From: Branchipolynoe longqiensis
Taxonomy: Eukaryota > Annelida > Polychaeta > Phyllodocida > Polynoidae
Reading direction: 5' to 3'
Assembly: GCA_030323885.1 (NCBI GenBank)
Contig: JASIRB010003061.1
Span: 1 to 64,000, forward strand
Length of the DNA stretch: 64,000 nt
Shown here: one piece after another, positions 53,373 through 64,000 of the stretch
Numbering within the stretch: the first letter of the stretch is position 1
Layout: every line of letters starts with the position of its first letter
Notes under the pieces: model-generated
The model's input: only the letters and a program-made list of their open reading frames with translations
Database searches by the model: none
Told to the model about the DNA's origin: nothing
Made by a program: the position numbers and the translations under genes

Positions 53373-53895
53373 ATATATATATACATACATGCGCTTGGTC
53401 ACCTAAACCGATCAGTAATAGAACATTTGCATCCCCCCTATGCTGTATATTGGAATATTTTACAACGGCATCATGGAAGATCATGCGTTCGGCCTTCGTG
53501 CCCACCTGCCAATTTTCATCAAGACTCTTCCAGCATTCAGGCATTTTCCCATGATCTGTTTCAACTGTAACTTCTTTCCCAAAAATGTATTCATGGAACT
53601 TGCAATTTGTACATTACTGATATAGCAAAAATTCCTTAAGGGACTCACACCTTTGGTCATTGACTTGTCATATTTTGCTATGATTATCAAATTAATCATG
53701 AACTTCATTTGTATCTTCTTTTCAAGCTTCAGGACAGCTTTCTACTATACTGGCATAATGCAATGATTGAAGACCATCCATCGGCATCAATCTACACTAT
53801 ATGGACCAACGCCTTAATAAAATTAAGGCTGCAAAGCCTAGATTTTGTCGTTGAAAACCAAAATATGATGTGGATTATATAGGTTTGAGCATCGA
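53373..53895. other. No recognisable feature
   Basis: Starts with a short (AT)n run at the DIRS end; no supported gene. Confidence 0.45.
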
Positions 53896-54245
53896 TCAGA
53901 ATAATGTTAGCCATCACTTGGGACTTCATTCCTGTCCATCACTTAGGAAAATCATGCTAACATTATAATGTAGACAGAATAATGGTGTTGACTTGCTTCC
54001 TGTTCATTACTTAGACAAAACATGTTACAGTTATCATACAGACAGAATAATGGTGTTAGCCATCACAGAGGATTTGCTTCCTGTTCATTACTTAGACAAA
54101 GCATGTTACAGTTATCGTATAGACAGAATAATGGTCTTACCCATCACAGAGGACTTGATTCCTGTTCATTACTTAGACAAAACACGTTACAGTTATCATA
54201 TAGACAGAATAATGGTCTTACCCATCCCATAGGACTTGCTTCCTG
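53896..54245 (+). repeat. 81-bp minisatellite
   Basis: Units are marked by GACAGAATAATGGT at 53,973, 54,041, 54,122 and 54,203 (spacings 68, 81, 81), with a diverged unit before. Because 81 is a multiple of 3, a repeated 27-residue frame stays open (PVHYLDKTCYSYHTDRIMVL); I see no reason to call it a gene. Confidence 0.85.
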
Positions 54246-55760
54246 CTATAACTGGCCTCACTATGAGCATGGGATATATGGTGTTAATAGCAGTGTACAA
54301 AGTTCTAGAAGCATTCCAAATGCTGATCTTTGAATGAAACGGGAATGCCAGGTTTGTATGATTTAAAAGGAAACCTTATTTGTGTCCAGTATTATATCAA
54401 CAAAATAGAGTTTCCTTTAGCAGAACAGGTTGGAGCTAGCTAGATATTGACTGCTCCCTGGTCCCCATCCATGAGGGAGATGAAGATTTATGGTCCATCT
54501 AGTCGGATTATGACACACCTTGTCTCTGATAGTCAGGTTCCAGTGCTCCCACTGACAGATTGTTGGGATATATAGAAATCCACAGGAGCCAGCACAAGGT
54601 ATCTAGCGGCACCTGGTGGGAAGTTAGTGAACTACTCAATGTGTAAACAAACCGATATTCACAATGGTCTCAGAAACATCCTTTACTGCACACAGTAATA
54701 TGACGGCTAATCAACCTCACTTAAGATAGCCACTTATATTTGCTAGGTCTTGGACCAACTACCTATGGTATTACTATCAATTATATAATTGGATATGAGA
54801 AAACAGTTCATAGGGTAGACAATGTTTGTACCAACCTATACTAAATATAAGTTGTTCTAGTGTTTAAACAAAGTAGTTGCCACAACTTATACAATTGGTG
54901 AAGTTTTGTTGTGTGGAATTGCCTCAATGTCATCTAAAATATTGCTATAATAGACATTTAATACACAATGGTAACATAATAGGTGTATTCCCTTTCTGGG
55001 TCTAGATTTGTCTACGTTTTTTAACTGTTCCTTCCATCCAATTGTTGTTTGTTATCAGTTCTACCTATAAAGGATCGCAGCATCGTGAAAACATGTCTTT
55101 GAAGATGTATTTGAAAGGTTTTCAATTTGAACATGCTTTCCAAAATGACCACATACAAATTGAACTGTTAATAAGTCATGTAATGGCATACTTTTGAGGC
55201 CTAAATGCTTGGATGTCTTACTTTAAAATACTGTAAAATATTGTTTCGATGAAATGTGTGTTAACCCTAATTTTGTTGTGGCTGTTTTATGTAAGGTATA
55301 CAAGAACTGTTGAATAAATCAATTTTTAGTTCCACCCAACTGTTGTTTATTATAGCAATCTTCAAGAAAAAGTTAAAAGTTGCATAGTCCGATGAAAACA
55401 TCACATTTTGAAAATCAAAACAATTATCTAGATTAGATTCAACATATCCAACCTAGATACTGGTGCACTTATTAAACATTTGTTACTGCATAGAAGGGTG
55501 TAATGCGCCAATTTAATAGAACATATTACTACTGAGCTTTGGTGTGCTTGCCAACATTAATTTGGCATGTTCTTGCATCGAATATCTCCAAAGTTTGACA
55601 TTTAAATTAAAAGTGACTTCAAACTAAAGTAAAGTAGACTATAATGATTAATCTAATGTATTTATCTTAGAAAATGGCAAACATTTAAAACCATCGGACC
55701 ATGCAACTTTAAATAAATAAATAACCCACCACATTGAATGTCAATGGCCAATCTGGCATT
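54246..55760. other. No recognisable feature
   Basis: AT-rich DNA without supported coding or repeat content, apart from weak local similarity of 54,990-55,150 to 55,320-55,420. Confidence 0.45.
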
Positions 55761-55764
55761 AGCG

Positions 55765-55818
55765 ATATGACCCTAGATGTTGCCAGGATGCAAAGCTCAA
55801 TCAACCAACCTTTATCTA
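55765..55818 (+). mobile_element. SINE tail fragment
   Basis: ATATGACCCTAGATGTTGCC then AGGATGCAAAGCTCAATCAA: the 3' tail of the main SINE family. Confidence 0.55.
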
Positions 55819-55911
55819 CTTGACTTGTACCTACCCATTGACATCATCCATATGCGTGCCTTCATTGAGGCATGGTGTTGACATGCATTCATCTATATCC
55901 GTCTCCCACAG

Positions 55912-56108
55912 CTGTCCAGTGTGTCCAGCAGCACATGCGCAGTGGAAACCGGCAAAGGCATGGGATCCTCACAGCTCCCGTCATGTTGGCAGACCATGCT
56001 TTTGCAGTCGCCAATGTTGATTTCGCAGTTTGTTCCGGGAATGCGATGGATACGGTGATACAGATGATTAGTTCAGTGAGGCAAGATTTATATGAGATGT
56101 GCATGTAG
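55912..56108 (+). CDS. Possible last exon of a host gene, unknown protein
   Basis: A pyrimidine-rich stretch (TCTATATCCGTCTCCCACAG) ends in a splice-acceptor AG at 55,911. The frame continues to a TAG near 56,106 and encodes AVQCVQQHMRSGNRQRHGIL, LADHAFAVANVDFAVCSGNA and MDTVIQMISSVRQDLYEMCM. Composition is protein-like and not repetitive. I recognise no family. No upstream exon was found. Confidence 0.3.
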
Positions 56109-56309
56109 CTGTTACCGATTTGGTTTAAAAAGCAATGTCACAATGTAGTATGCATGCAATGAATTGATCAAACATATAAGGGTATTGGATCATTGGTTTG
56201 CACTGGAACCAATACAATCATTATATACTCACCAAAATGGTACCTAGACAAAAGGTAGTTACTACTGCAGCCCTAAGTACCGAGAGGCTGGAAAAAGGAA
56301 ATGACCAGA

Positions 56310-56405
56310 TAAATATGTCAGAATGACCATATGTTTGACGTCCAATAGCTGATGATGAAAATCAATGTGCTCTAAAAGCATCGATAAATAAAACAAGCTT
56401 CTTGG
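56310..56405 (+). mobile_element. Retroposon tail of the third family, copy 2
   Basis: TATGTCAGAATGACCATATG, TTTGACGTCCAATAGCTGAT and CATCGATAAATAAAACAAGC, matching 9,940-10,030. Confidence 0.55.
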
Positions 56406-56617
56406 ATACAAAAACTATCTTATATCTGAATTGCCAGACTATATCATATGTAAGTCTTGGAATGATCAATAATGTTATTTCAGCTGACTTGATCTAGCTG
56501 CTGATGACAATATCAGACTATATACGTATACATGTACTGTAAATAACTGTATTGTCACATGGCACTGACAAAAGACTTTATTCAATGAATAAACTATATC
56601 TACAACAACAAATATAT

Positions 56618-56740
56618 ATCAGGATGCGTACCGACTTGTGACAGTACACACTCATAGTGACTTTATACTGCTGCCCCACCGGGAAATCAGGCCACCTGCA
56701 CCATGACCCGATATCCCACTGAGTCACATCATCAAAGCCC
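56618..56740 (-). mobile_element. SINE body fragment, minus strand
   Basis: Complement of the body and tail junction: TACCGACTTGTGACAGTACA, ACTTTATACTGCTGCCCCAC and ATGACCCGATATCCCACTGA. Confidence 0.65.
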
Positions 56741-56927
56741 CAAAATCTATACTAGATTGACGGTCCCAATTGAACCAATGCAAGACAAGTACAGTCTATA
56801 AAGTGGCATTTATTCTTACTAGTTACTTGTTACAGTTAAGTCATGAGATCTTTGATTGATTAAGAGTTTGAGGATTCCAGGCACGCAACCCTATGAACAT
56901 AACCTCTAGTTGGGCTGGGTGGGACGG

Positions 56928-57115
56928 TAAATCCAAGGTAGAGACACATCCTATTGATCGAAATGCTCTGATCGAAGTGTCTATAATGAAACTGCATCAT
57001 ATCTCGTTACGGAGAATTACAGCAGATGGCGCCACAGTCGGCGAGCATTTATTAGTTAAAAAGGACATTATAGATGGCACCAGTAGCCGCGTTCAGGTAA
57101 TAGATGTACTTTCTC
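56928..57115. repeat. Left terminal direct repeat of the 3.5 kb unit
   Basis: Pairs with 60,210-60,399 in the same orientation. It does not show TG...CA ends, so a standard LTR is not proven. Confidence 0.7.
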
Positions 57116-60100
57116 GCAGTCAAATCCCAGGTTATAATGTGGGGGTTGTGCGTGATGGTGGTTTAGTAATATACACCTTGCAATGTACTGGAGCCACACA
57201 ACCCTCACGTCAAGGTCTCCCTGTGTTGCGATGATACCTGTTTTGAGTTGACACTCCTTGATGATATGTTGGAGTTACGCGATGGTATTGTTATTGCGAA
57301 TGAGGCTAAAGCGCGTGCATCGTGGGAGACTGCACCTCAGATGGCCCGAGCATGGCACCAAGGGAGAGTAAGTCTTACAGAGTCCCCCATTTGAAGCACA
57401 CCCTGGGGTCAGAGCCATGGTTAGCGACCGATGCAGCTGGTGGACAGTCAGCCGTGTAATACCATGCAACCAACCAGAGAGTCAAGGGTGGCTTATGAGG
57501 TGATGAACCCCCACGAATGTTGTAGAGACCTTTGTTGAAGGGATGATATAAGTATTGAGAGCGAATCTATTTGGGCAGTGGTAGATGATCATCACCCTGT
57601 TCTCAATAATATATCAACATCGTCTATATGGGTGTAAAGGAGATATGTTGAAGCATCATAGCATACCCCAGTAAGGTGATAATTACTTGTGTATATGGCT
57701 GCTTGCCCGTTTGGTGAATGAGTAGGACCAGCCCAAGCACAAGCTCTTAGATTTGGCCTCATACGGCAGTGTCAGTACTGATCATAGCTGGCACTTGTCT
57801 GTTTAGTGAGAGTAGGACAACCCGAGCACAAGCTGTCTGTATGGGTGTAATGGCGATATGAGCCTATCTGTCGAAACGTTGTAATGTACCCCTGTATGAG
57901 GGAATTACTTCTGGCTATATCTACTTGCCCGTTTGGCAACTGAGTAGGACCAGCCCAAGCACAAGCCCTTTTGATGTGGGGGCCTTTACAGTGTCATTAA
58001 AACAGGGCATAATGTGCTGAGTTGAGGGTATGGCAGTGTCATTAATGAGCGTAGCCATGGGTGTAATAATATGGGTGTAATCGGCGATATTAAGCCTGCA
58101 TGGCGAATGTCATAACGCACCCCTGGATGAGCGAGATTAGTGTGGCCATGGCCACCCAATTGTTATGGAAGCACCATGGTGATAACGGCCTCATTGCCTA
58201 TTTTGGTGCATGGTCATATGTACGCTTGTATGAGTGGTATTTTTTGTGGCTATCACTACCTGCCTTGAGTGTAATGGCTATATGAGCCTATGTGAAACAT
58301 CGTCCATATGGGTGTAAAGGCCATGTGAAACCTGTCTGGCTGATGGTCATAACGTAGCCTTGTCTGGGTGGCATTTGTTTATTGGCTACGACTAGCTATC
58401 TATTGGTGAGAGTCAATTGAGAGTGTTATTATGATGGCAATTGAGAGTGTTATTGTGATAGTAATCTTGCATAGGGTGGTAGATGATCGTCACCTTGTTA
58501 TCCAGAACATATCGAACATGTGTGCATGGGTGTAATGGGCGATGTGAAGCCTTTCTGGCAATCGTCATAATGCACCCTTTCCTGGAGGAGCGCCATTGGT
58601 GGGGCAGAACGTCCTCATGGCCTACTTCTGGAAGGGTCAGCAGTCAGCAGGTTGGGAACGGGTAAGATTCGAACCCAGGTCAAAACCCAATGTTATAAGT
58701 ATCAGCAAGCAGTATCAGTAGTGACGTAGCCTTTGATGTGTATGGCCTATGTTTGTTAGAGGAGCGCCATCCTGGTCGATCACAGCCTTGTGGCCTATTA
58801 TTGAGAGCCAAGCTAGTTTGGCAGTGCAGCAGTCTGATGTAGATGCATATTATAAGTATCAGCAACCAGTCTGGTGAACCCAACGGTAGTAGGGGTGAGA
58901 TGATTGTCAAGATCTTATGAAGTGGTAAGGCCAGGTGGCATGACATAGGTGCCTATATGCTGCGTAGGGTGCTAGATGAAGTCACCTTTTCCTGGAGGAG
59001 CGCCATAATGGTCGGGAACGTCCTCGTTGCCTACTTCTGGAAGTAGGTCAGCAGTTCTAAGACTATATCGAACACCGTCCGTATGGGTGTAATGCGATAT
59101 GGAACCCGTCTGGCGAATGTCACGAACACCCCTGAATGAGTGATAGCTGCTTGTGGCCATGGCCACCCGTCTGTTCGGCAAGAGTAGGAGTGAGATGATT
59201 GTTGAGCTGTTAGCAAAGAGTAAGGCGAGATGGTATGAATTAGGCGCCTATATGCTGTGTAGGTTGGTAGATGATGGTCACAGAATACAAACAACATCGT
59301 CTGTATGAGTGTAATCGGCGATGTGAGACCTTCCTGGCACATCATCATAATGTACCCTTGTGTGAGTGTTATTCTGTTAATGGCCGACCCTCCGAGCACG
59401 AGGACGACCTTCCTAACCATAGTTGAAAGGATGAACTCACGGTAGAGACGACTGCTCCAGTGAATAGGTGGAATATAATGCAGAAAACAGCCGCCGATTG
59501 AAGAAAGGGCCACAGTATCATGTCAGGGCATCAGCCATCCTGGTCGTGAGGCATGAGCATGCTGTCATGGCCGCCTACATGTGGCGTGATGTCAGCAGTC
59601 CTTTTCCACAGCATAGTATGCCTTGACCCTCAACGTTTTCTGAAGCTGATCGATCCGAGTCATTGATATCGTCGTCCGTTTGTGCAAAGTATCCAGGCCA
59701 GGGTTGATGTATATAGTCACATGAACTGCCTCCGATTGTAGAAGGCGAACGGTTTGATATCGGGCCATCTGACAATCTTGGTCGCGAGACCTCGAGCATG
59801 CTCTCATGGCCGCCTCCACGTCGCGTGATGTCAGGAGTCCTTTTCTGCGGCGTAGTAGACTCGACCTTCAACGCTCGGCACTTTCTGAAGCTGATCGATC
59901 CGAGGATTGATCCGTCTTTGATATCGTCCATCCGTTTCTGCAACGTAGCCTGACCACGGTTAATCCGACGTCCGGAGCGTTTTCTCTCGTATCTGTGCGT
60001 TGATGTCATTGTCGTCCTTCCGAGGCTCACGCCGATCCTTTGTTCGACCAACACGAGTAGTATTTCCGTCGTAGATTCATAGGGTATAACCACTAACTTT

Positions 60101-60209
60101 GTACTACCTTCGTGTTTTCTTTTGATGGAACTACGGCTCGTTGTTCCTGAGTCTTTTCTCTCAATATTTGAATTGTGTATTCTTAGTGACTGGCATCTTG
60201 TTGAATATC

Positions 60210-60399
60210 TAAATCCAAGGTAGAGACACACATCCTATCGATCGAAATGCTCTGGTCGAAGTGTCTATAATGAAACTGCGTCATATCTCGCTATGGAGAA
60301 TTACAGCAGATGGCGCCACAGTCGGCGAGCATTTATTAGTTAAAAAGGACATTATAGATGGTGCCAGTAGTTGCGTTCAAGTAATGGATGTACTTTCTC
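60210..60399. repeat. Right terminal direct repeat of the 3.5 kb unit
   Basis: Pairs with 56,928-57,115; similarity starts at AAATCCAAGG and ends at TACTTTCTC. Confidence 0.7.
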
Positions 60400-60689
60400 A
60401 TGGGTTCAATTAGCCATGTTGTAACCAACATTGACAATGTAGACGGTGGCTTTGAACCAGCTACCTTGCTACTTATCTATACTAGTTCTACTCCCCCCTT
60501 AATTAATATTAAATTTATATTTAAAAAGATGTCTTTTATCATCCTGTCACTGTACAGGTTGTGTCTGCTAATTCTCTTGCGCGCCCAGGCCCCCTTTAAA
60601 ACTTCAAGAATACTAAAAAAAAAAAAAGTTTTAAAAATAGGGGAAGCAGGACAGAATAGCAACACAAGCAGGGAACCCATGACAGGTTA

Positions 60690-61200
60690 GATCTTGCACA
60701 AGATAATCAGATCAAATATTTTTCAGTAGTGATTGACCCAATCAACCAGGTTTAGACTACTGCATAGGATAATCAAATCAACTATTTCCCAGTAGTGATC
60801 GATCCAATCAATCATCAACCCGACCGGTCCACCGATCCAACATCAATCAAATGACCCGAATCAATCAGATGACTCGACTCAATCAAATGACTTGAATCAA
60901 CCAAATGAACCCAATCATAAAGGTTGGTTGATGGAGCTATGACTCATTCTGCGCCTGATGGGTCAGGTGGCCGCTAGGACCTTCCCATTGCTATATCCAT
61001 GGCAGTTTCATGCAAGCAGGAATCAGAGAGGTGCATAATGTTTAATTAAATCCTCTCCCCCCTACTTTGCTACTGCAGGTCCTTTGCGAGCAGGAATCCG
61101 AGGAAAGACAAATTGCTATAATTAGCTTCCCCCATCCCTATACTTGTATTCTAACCAGCAGGAATCAGGGAGGCGCATAATGTCTAATTAAATCCTCCCT
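60690..61200. repeat. Cluster of short local duplications
   Basis: A ~66-bp unit is doubled (AGTAGTGATTGACCCAATCA near 60,726 and AGTAGTGATCGATCCAATCA near 60,792). A 17-bp unit (AATCAAATGACTTGAATCA-type) repeats at 60,845-60,920. A segment with AGGAATCAG..AGG.GCATAAT occurs near 61,018 and 61,160. No gene is seen. Confidence 0.65.
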
Positions 61201-61444
61201 TACTTGTTCATTCTGGGTTGGGTGGTGAGCCTAAATTCCCGATATTCCAAATCCTTCAAGCACTACCAGGATCCCAAGTTAGCTAACCATCGTCAGACCG
61301 GAAGGTATGGGAAAGGCTAGGGATAGGTGACTAGAAATCCTATGATGGCAAGCTCCAGCGGTTCCCAGCGACTCTCACTATATTAAATAAACATCGGTCA
61401 ATTCCGACAGGTTACTTCTGCCAAATGAGAAACATTATCCCGTT

Positions 61445-61622
61445 TCAAAATGTATACGACGTCCCTACTCATCCCCTAAATTTGGTTCTGACGCATAAGA
61501 AGTGCATATAATATGCGGCATGAACACTAACCCTAGTAGACAGCTCGGTAACCTTTAAATAACTATGCAAATGTATACAGCGTCCCTGCTCCTCTCCAAA
61601 ATCTTTGGTTCAGACGCCCCAG
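61445..61622 (-). repeat. Two ~60-bp direct repeats downstream of the env-like frame
   Basis: Minus-strand GGCGTCTGAACCAAAGATTT..GGAGCAGGGACGCTGTATAC (about 61,618-61,570) recurs as GCGTCAGAACCAAATTTAGG..TAGGGACGTCGTATAC (about 61,495-61,450). The purine-rich segment could be polypurine-tract related, unproven. Confidence 0.5.
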
Positions 61623-61650
61623 GCACTGCATAAACACGTTTGCAACCTTC

Positions 61651-62940
61651 CTACGCCCAATACGGAAGCGCAGCCAGCTCCAACACTGAACCCTGCGGCT
61701 TGTACCGCACCATGCCCTCTCTATGGACGAATAACGGGGAGGGAGAGGGTAGTTCTTTGGATTCATAGACCACCGCCTCCCTGCTCTCCGGTACCATACC
61801 CTGCCTCTTCTTCGGACGTCTGCATCTGGTACAACGAGCTTGGCACCTGTAATAACAATACACAGTACCACCCAATACGATTATACCGGCCACTGCCAAC
61901 ATACAATACCACAACATGCTAAAATGTTCAACACGGACGTAATCGTCTGGTACCTGCACTAGACCGTCCATTGACATCAGGGGAACCTGCAGCTCTGGCA
62001 CCCGCTCGAGCTGCTCCTTCATCATTCGGTGGAGAGCAGGAGGCCATGAGACATTCAAGGCTGTCAGGTCCAGCCTTGATGGCATCTGTCGTATGTTCAC
62101 GGTCTCATGTTCTACTGTCAATGTTTGCAAAAGCCAACCTCTGCCCTCCACCATGCATGCCTCCGGCACCTGCAAGAATGTCGGGCCAGCGATCCCCTGG
62201 TTGATTTGGGGCTTTCTGGCACAACAAATTGTCACATCCACCTGAGTCTCATGGGGAGCAATGCTCACATCACCCATACCCTCCACAGGTGCCACCACAG
62301 TGCCAGACACAGTCTTTTGGATCTTTGTGATCCACAGCTTGCAGTCCTCCGGTTTCATCCCTGTCACGAGTGCCGCTTTGCAGGTCTGGGAGGTCCGCTC
62401 CATGGCAGGATAGCAGACCGTGGGCAGGCTGCCCATGCAAGCTTCAGGATAGAAGTTCACCTTCCTTCTCGTGCTCACTGCTACCACAGACTTTCCCACC
62501 ATGGTCCTTAAATGTTCCGCATCTAGCATCACTGGCAGATATATCAAGTGATACGCCAAATACGTCTCTGGACTCACCATCTGCAGCCCCAGGCGAAAGG
62601 CGATTGACACGTCTGTGCCCCACACCACCTCCACCCTTGCGTGTTGGTAGTACCAGTGCAGGTCGAGACCGTGAAAGCCCGCGCCTCTGGCTGCCTCTAT
62701 CATGAGTGCCAGCTGGGCCGGCCTCAGTAGTGTCTCTGTGAGCATGCCGCACTCCAGCTGCATCACCATCTGATGGTGCAGGGCCCGCTTTGACACATAG
62801 TCGTCTACCACACTCTCTAATTCCTCCACCACCAAGTCATTGGCCGTCATGTTCTTTGCCTCTTTCCGTGCTGTGGCTATCATCCCCTCCACTACCGAAA
62901 CATGCTCCGCTAATTGTCTTGAATGAGTGAGGTCGCTCAT
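61651..62940 (-). pseudogene. env: Envelope-like glycoprotein, C-terminal part with membrane anchor
   Basis: A 429-residue frame. The first ~70 residues are helical and heptad-like. A long ectodomain with many cysteines follows. One strongly hydrophobic membrane segment lies at about residues 342-364. A Cys/Arg-rich juxtamembrane stretch and a ~65-residue cytoplasmic tail end it. With the fusion-peptide-like segment encoded upstream on the same strand (63,497-64,000), this matches F-type envelope proteins of insect errantivirus and baculovirus type (family knowledge). The two parts are separated by 556 bp with stops, so the gene is interrupted or spliced. The likely source is an endogenous retrovirus-like element or captured env. 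The ATG at 62,940 may not be a real start. Confidence 0.55.
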
Positions 62941-63496
62941 TCGGTGTCATTGCTGGACATGGCAGGCTCAAGGCTGAAGCCCTCCCCCCCTGCCACTACT
63001 GTGGCCAGCCATCACGCCAGTCACTATCCTGGTGTCTTCCGGAGCCACCGAAGCTGGTCAGTCTTCTCCAAACGCCCGCGCACTGACCACTTCCCACCTC
63101 CAATTTTACCCATCCACCCAAACCTGCAGTTTATTGTGCCCACAACAATCAACAAAACCAAAAACTAATCAAGCATTTAAAAATTAAAAATAAAGAATAC
63201 CATCTAATGAGCGACTGACATCCGCGCAGTTGACAGATAACACCTACTTAAATGTCAGATTTCTGATAATTCACCCTCTACTGTTTTCTCATATTTTTAT
63301 CATTAAATATTGCTATTGTACTTTAACGTAATTGATTACTCGTTTGTTAAATCATTCACATGACTCATATGCCCTCATCACATTTCATTTTCCCAATATA
63401 TCCGGGCCTTCACTCGTTCACTTCTTGCCCGATGATACAGTCAATGTACATGCCGCCGGGCAGGCAGGGCCCGAATAAAAGCCTTGATTAACCCAC
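62941..63496. other. Segment interrupting the env-like gene
   Basis: This 556-bp stretch is AT-rich in its right half and has stops in all minus-strand frames near the second part. AATAAA-type signals occur on both strands (plus near 63,473, minus near 63,136). It may be an insertion or an intron. A GC-AG donor (AGAG/GCATGAGT) at 63,490 is conceivable but no convincing acceptor is seen. Confidence 0.4.
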
Positions 63497-64000
63497 TCAT
63501 GCCTCTGAGTCAGCTGTGTATGTGAGCAATGGCAGCTGAATATTTCTCGTTTTATTCATAATGGAAAGCATGTGCTCTTGGTTATGCTTCAGGGCATGCG
63601 TCTGTATACTGCTTGCGATAATAGCCAGTTGCACCTTGTTTAACTGTGCCTGACTCACCGTACCAAACAGCCAGGATGCCGCTACCCCTACTGCATTAAC
63701 CAGTCCCCTTTTAGGCCTTTTTGCAATCACCTGCAGCACTTCCACAGGGTCCTGCTCCATCCCAGCATGCAGGACATCGAGCTTCATCTCCCAATGATGA
63801 ATATTAACATACCACATGTTCTTAGTCAATTTGTCCATGTATCTCCGTATCTGTGAGACCGAGTGCCCCACCGGTGGCCGGTTTGGTGGTGTGATCAGCA
63901 CCACCAGCTGCCACACAGCGGACACCGTCCTCACCTCTCCTTGGCTCCTAACGAGGACACTATCCTCCTTAAAGAGGTCGGCGATGCTGCCCAGAAGCAG
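63497..64000 (-). pseudogene. env: Envelope-like glycoprotein, N-terminal part with cleavage site and fusion-like segment (runs off the window)
   Basis: The frame is open from the window edge to a stop at 63,497. It contains a furin-type R-x-K-R site followed directly by a Gly-rich hydrophobic segment and then a helical heptad-like region. This order is typical of class I / F-type fusion proteins. The start lies beyond 64,000. I see no gag or pol of the parent element inside the window; they would lie to the right. Confidence 0.55.

Larger units (their letters stand above)
56928..60399. mobile_element. 3.5 kb unit with ~190-bp terminal direct repeats and ~230-bp internal tandem repeats
   Basis: 56,928-57,115 and 60,210-60,399 are direct repeats about 93% identical by eye (TAAATCCAAGGTAGAGACAC ... 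GATGTACTTTCTC). Between them are degenerate units marked by (T)ATGGGTGTAA at 57,626, 57,840, 58,070, 58,306, 58,524, 59,081 and a variant at 59,302. A second unit type is marked by GCGTGATGTCAG at about 59,583 and 59,823. No protein is recognisable. It could be a large LTR-type derivative or an unknown non-autonomous element. Confidence 0.5.

Noticed and set aside
56928..60399. Standard LTR retrotransposon
   Set aside because: No TG...CA ends, primer site, polypurine tract or gag/pol could be seen, so only direct repeats are claimed.
61605..62705. Plus-strand frames opposite the env-like gene
   Set aside because: No domains or conservation; the minus-strand frame has a membrane anchor and Cys pattern.
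1..64000. CRISPR array or bacterial operon content
   Set aside because: The tandem repeats have no unique equal-length spacers and the sequence is plainly eukaryotic (SINEs, LINEs, DIRS, microsatellites).

Overview
The window reads as nuclear DNA of a marine invertebrate, most likely a lophotrochozoan such as a mollusc. This is an inference from tRNA-headed SINEs with V-like bodies, an RNase H-bearing I-group LINE, DIRS and Ngaro-type tyrosine-recombinase (YR) retrotransposons, and mixed GC content. No complete host gene is visible. Two short stretches (about 18,990-19,386 + and 55,912-56,108 +) could be terminal exons. Almost everything else I can name is mobile or repetitive.

Region by region. 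1-5 kb: SINEs (one nested in another with a target-site duplication), a minisatellite, and three terminal-inverted-repeat elements. 5.2-7.5, 11.0-13.8 and 35.3-39.4 kb: three GC-rich minus-strand elements of one superfamily. Two have the layout A1-internal-B1-A2-B2, the split-direct-repeat layout of Ngaro/PAT-type YR retrotransposons. Each A repeat region carries a TATA-like box and each B repeat an AATAAA signal. Two of the three encode only a gag-like protein and the third is filled with tandem arrays. 14.4-23.4 kb: a LINE 3' end, a duplicated ~1 kb minisatellite-bearing segment (copies at 14.7 and 22.1 kb, one with a datable SINE insertion), and two long polypurine tracts. 23.6-24.4 and 31.6-32.5 kb: decayed gag-like remnants. 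26.2-30.7 kb: two abutting partial copies of an I-group LINE. 33.9-34.9 kb: two truncated Ty3/gypsy fragments, each with LTR end, primer-binding site and gag start.

40.3-45.5 kb is a very large imperfect palindrome made mostly of 15-bp tandem repeats, like a foldback transposon, with a 5'-truncated LINE at its centre. It is followed by a decayed Ngaro-like element (RT, RNase H, YR, 3' direct repeats; 45.5-48.1 kb). Directly abutting that is a nearly full-length DIRS-1-like element on the minus strand (48,139-53,372). Its inverted terminal repeats and internal complementary region can be read directly.

53.9-60.4 kb holds an 81-bp minisatellite, a possible exon, and a 3.5 kb unit bounded by ~190-bp direct repeats with a degenerate ~230-bp tandem array inside. 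At the right edge (61.65-64.0 kb, minus strand) is an envelope-like membrane glycoprotein with a furin-type site and fusion-peptide-like segment. It is interrupted, and probably is the env of an endogenous retrovirus-like element lying mostly beyond the window.

The main theme is density and variety of YR retroelements. At least six loci (5.2, 11.0, 31.6, 35.3, 45.5, 48.1 kb, possibly 23.9 kb) carry their genes or terminal architecture. All similarity statements are by eye, and no database search was possible.
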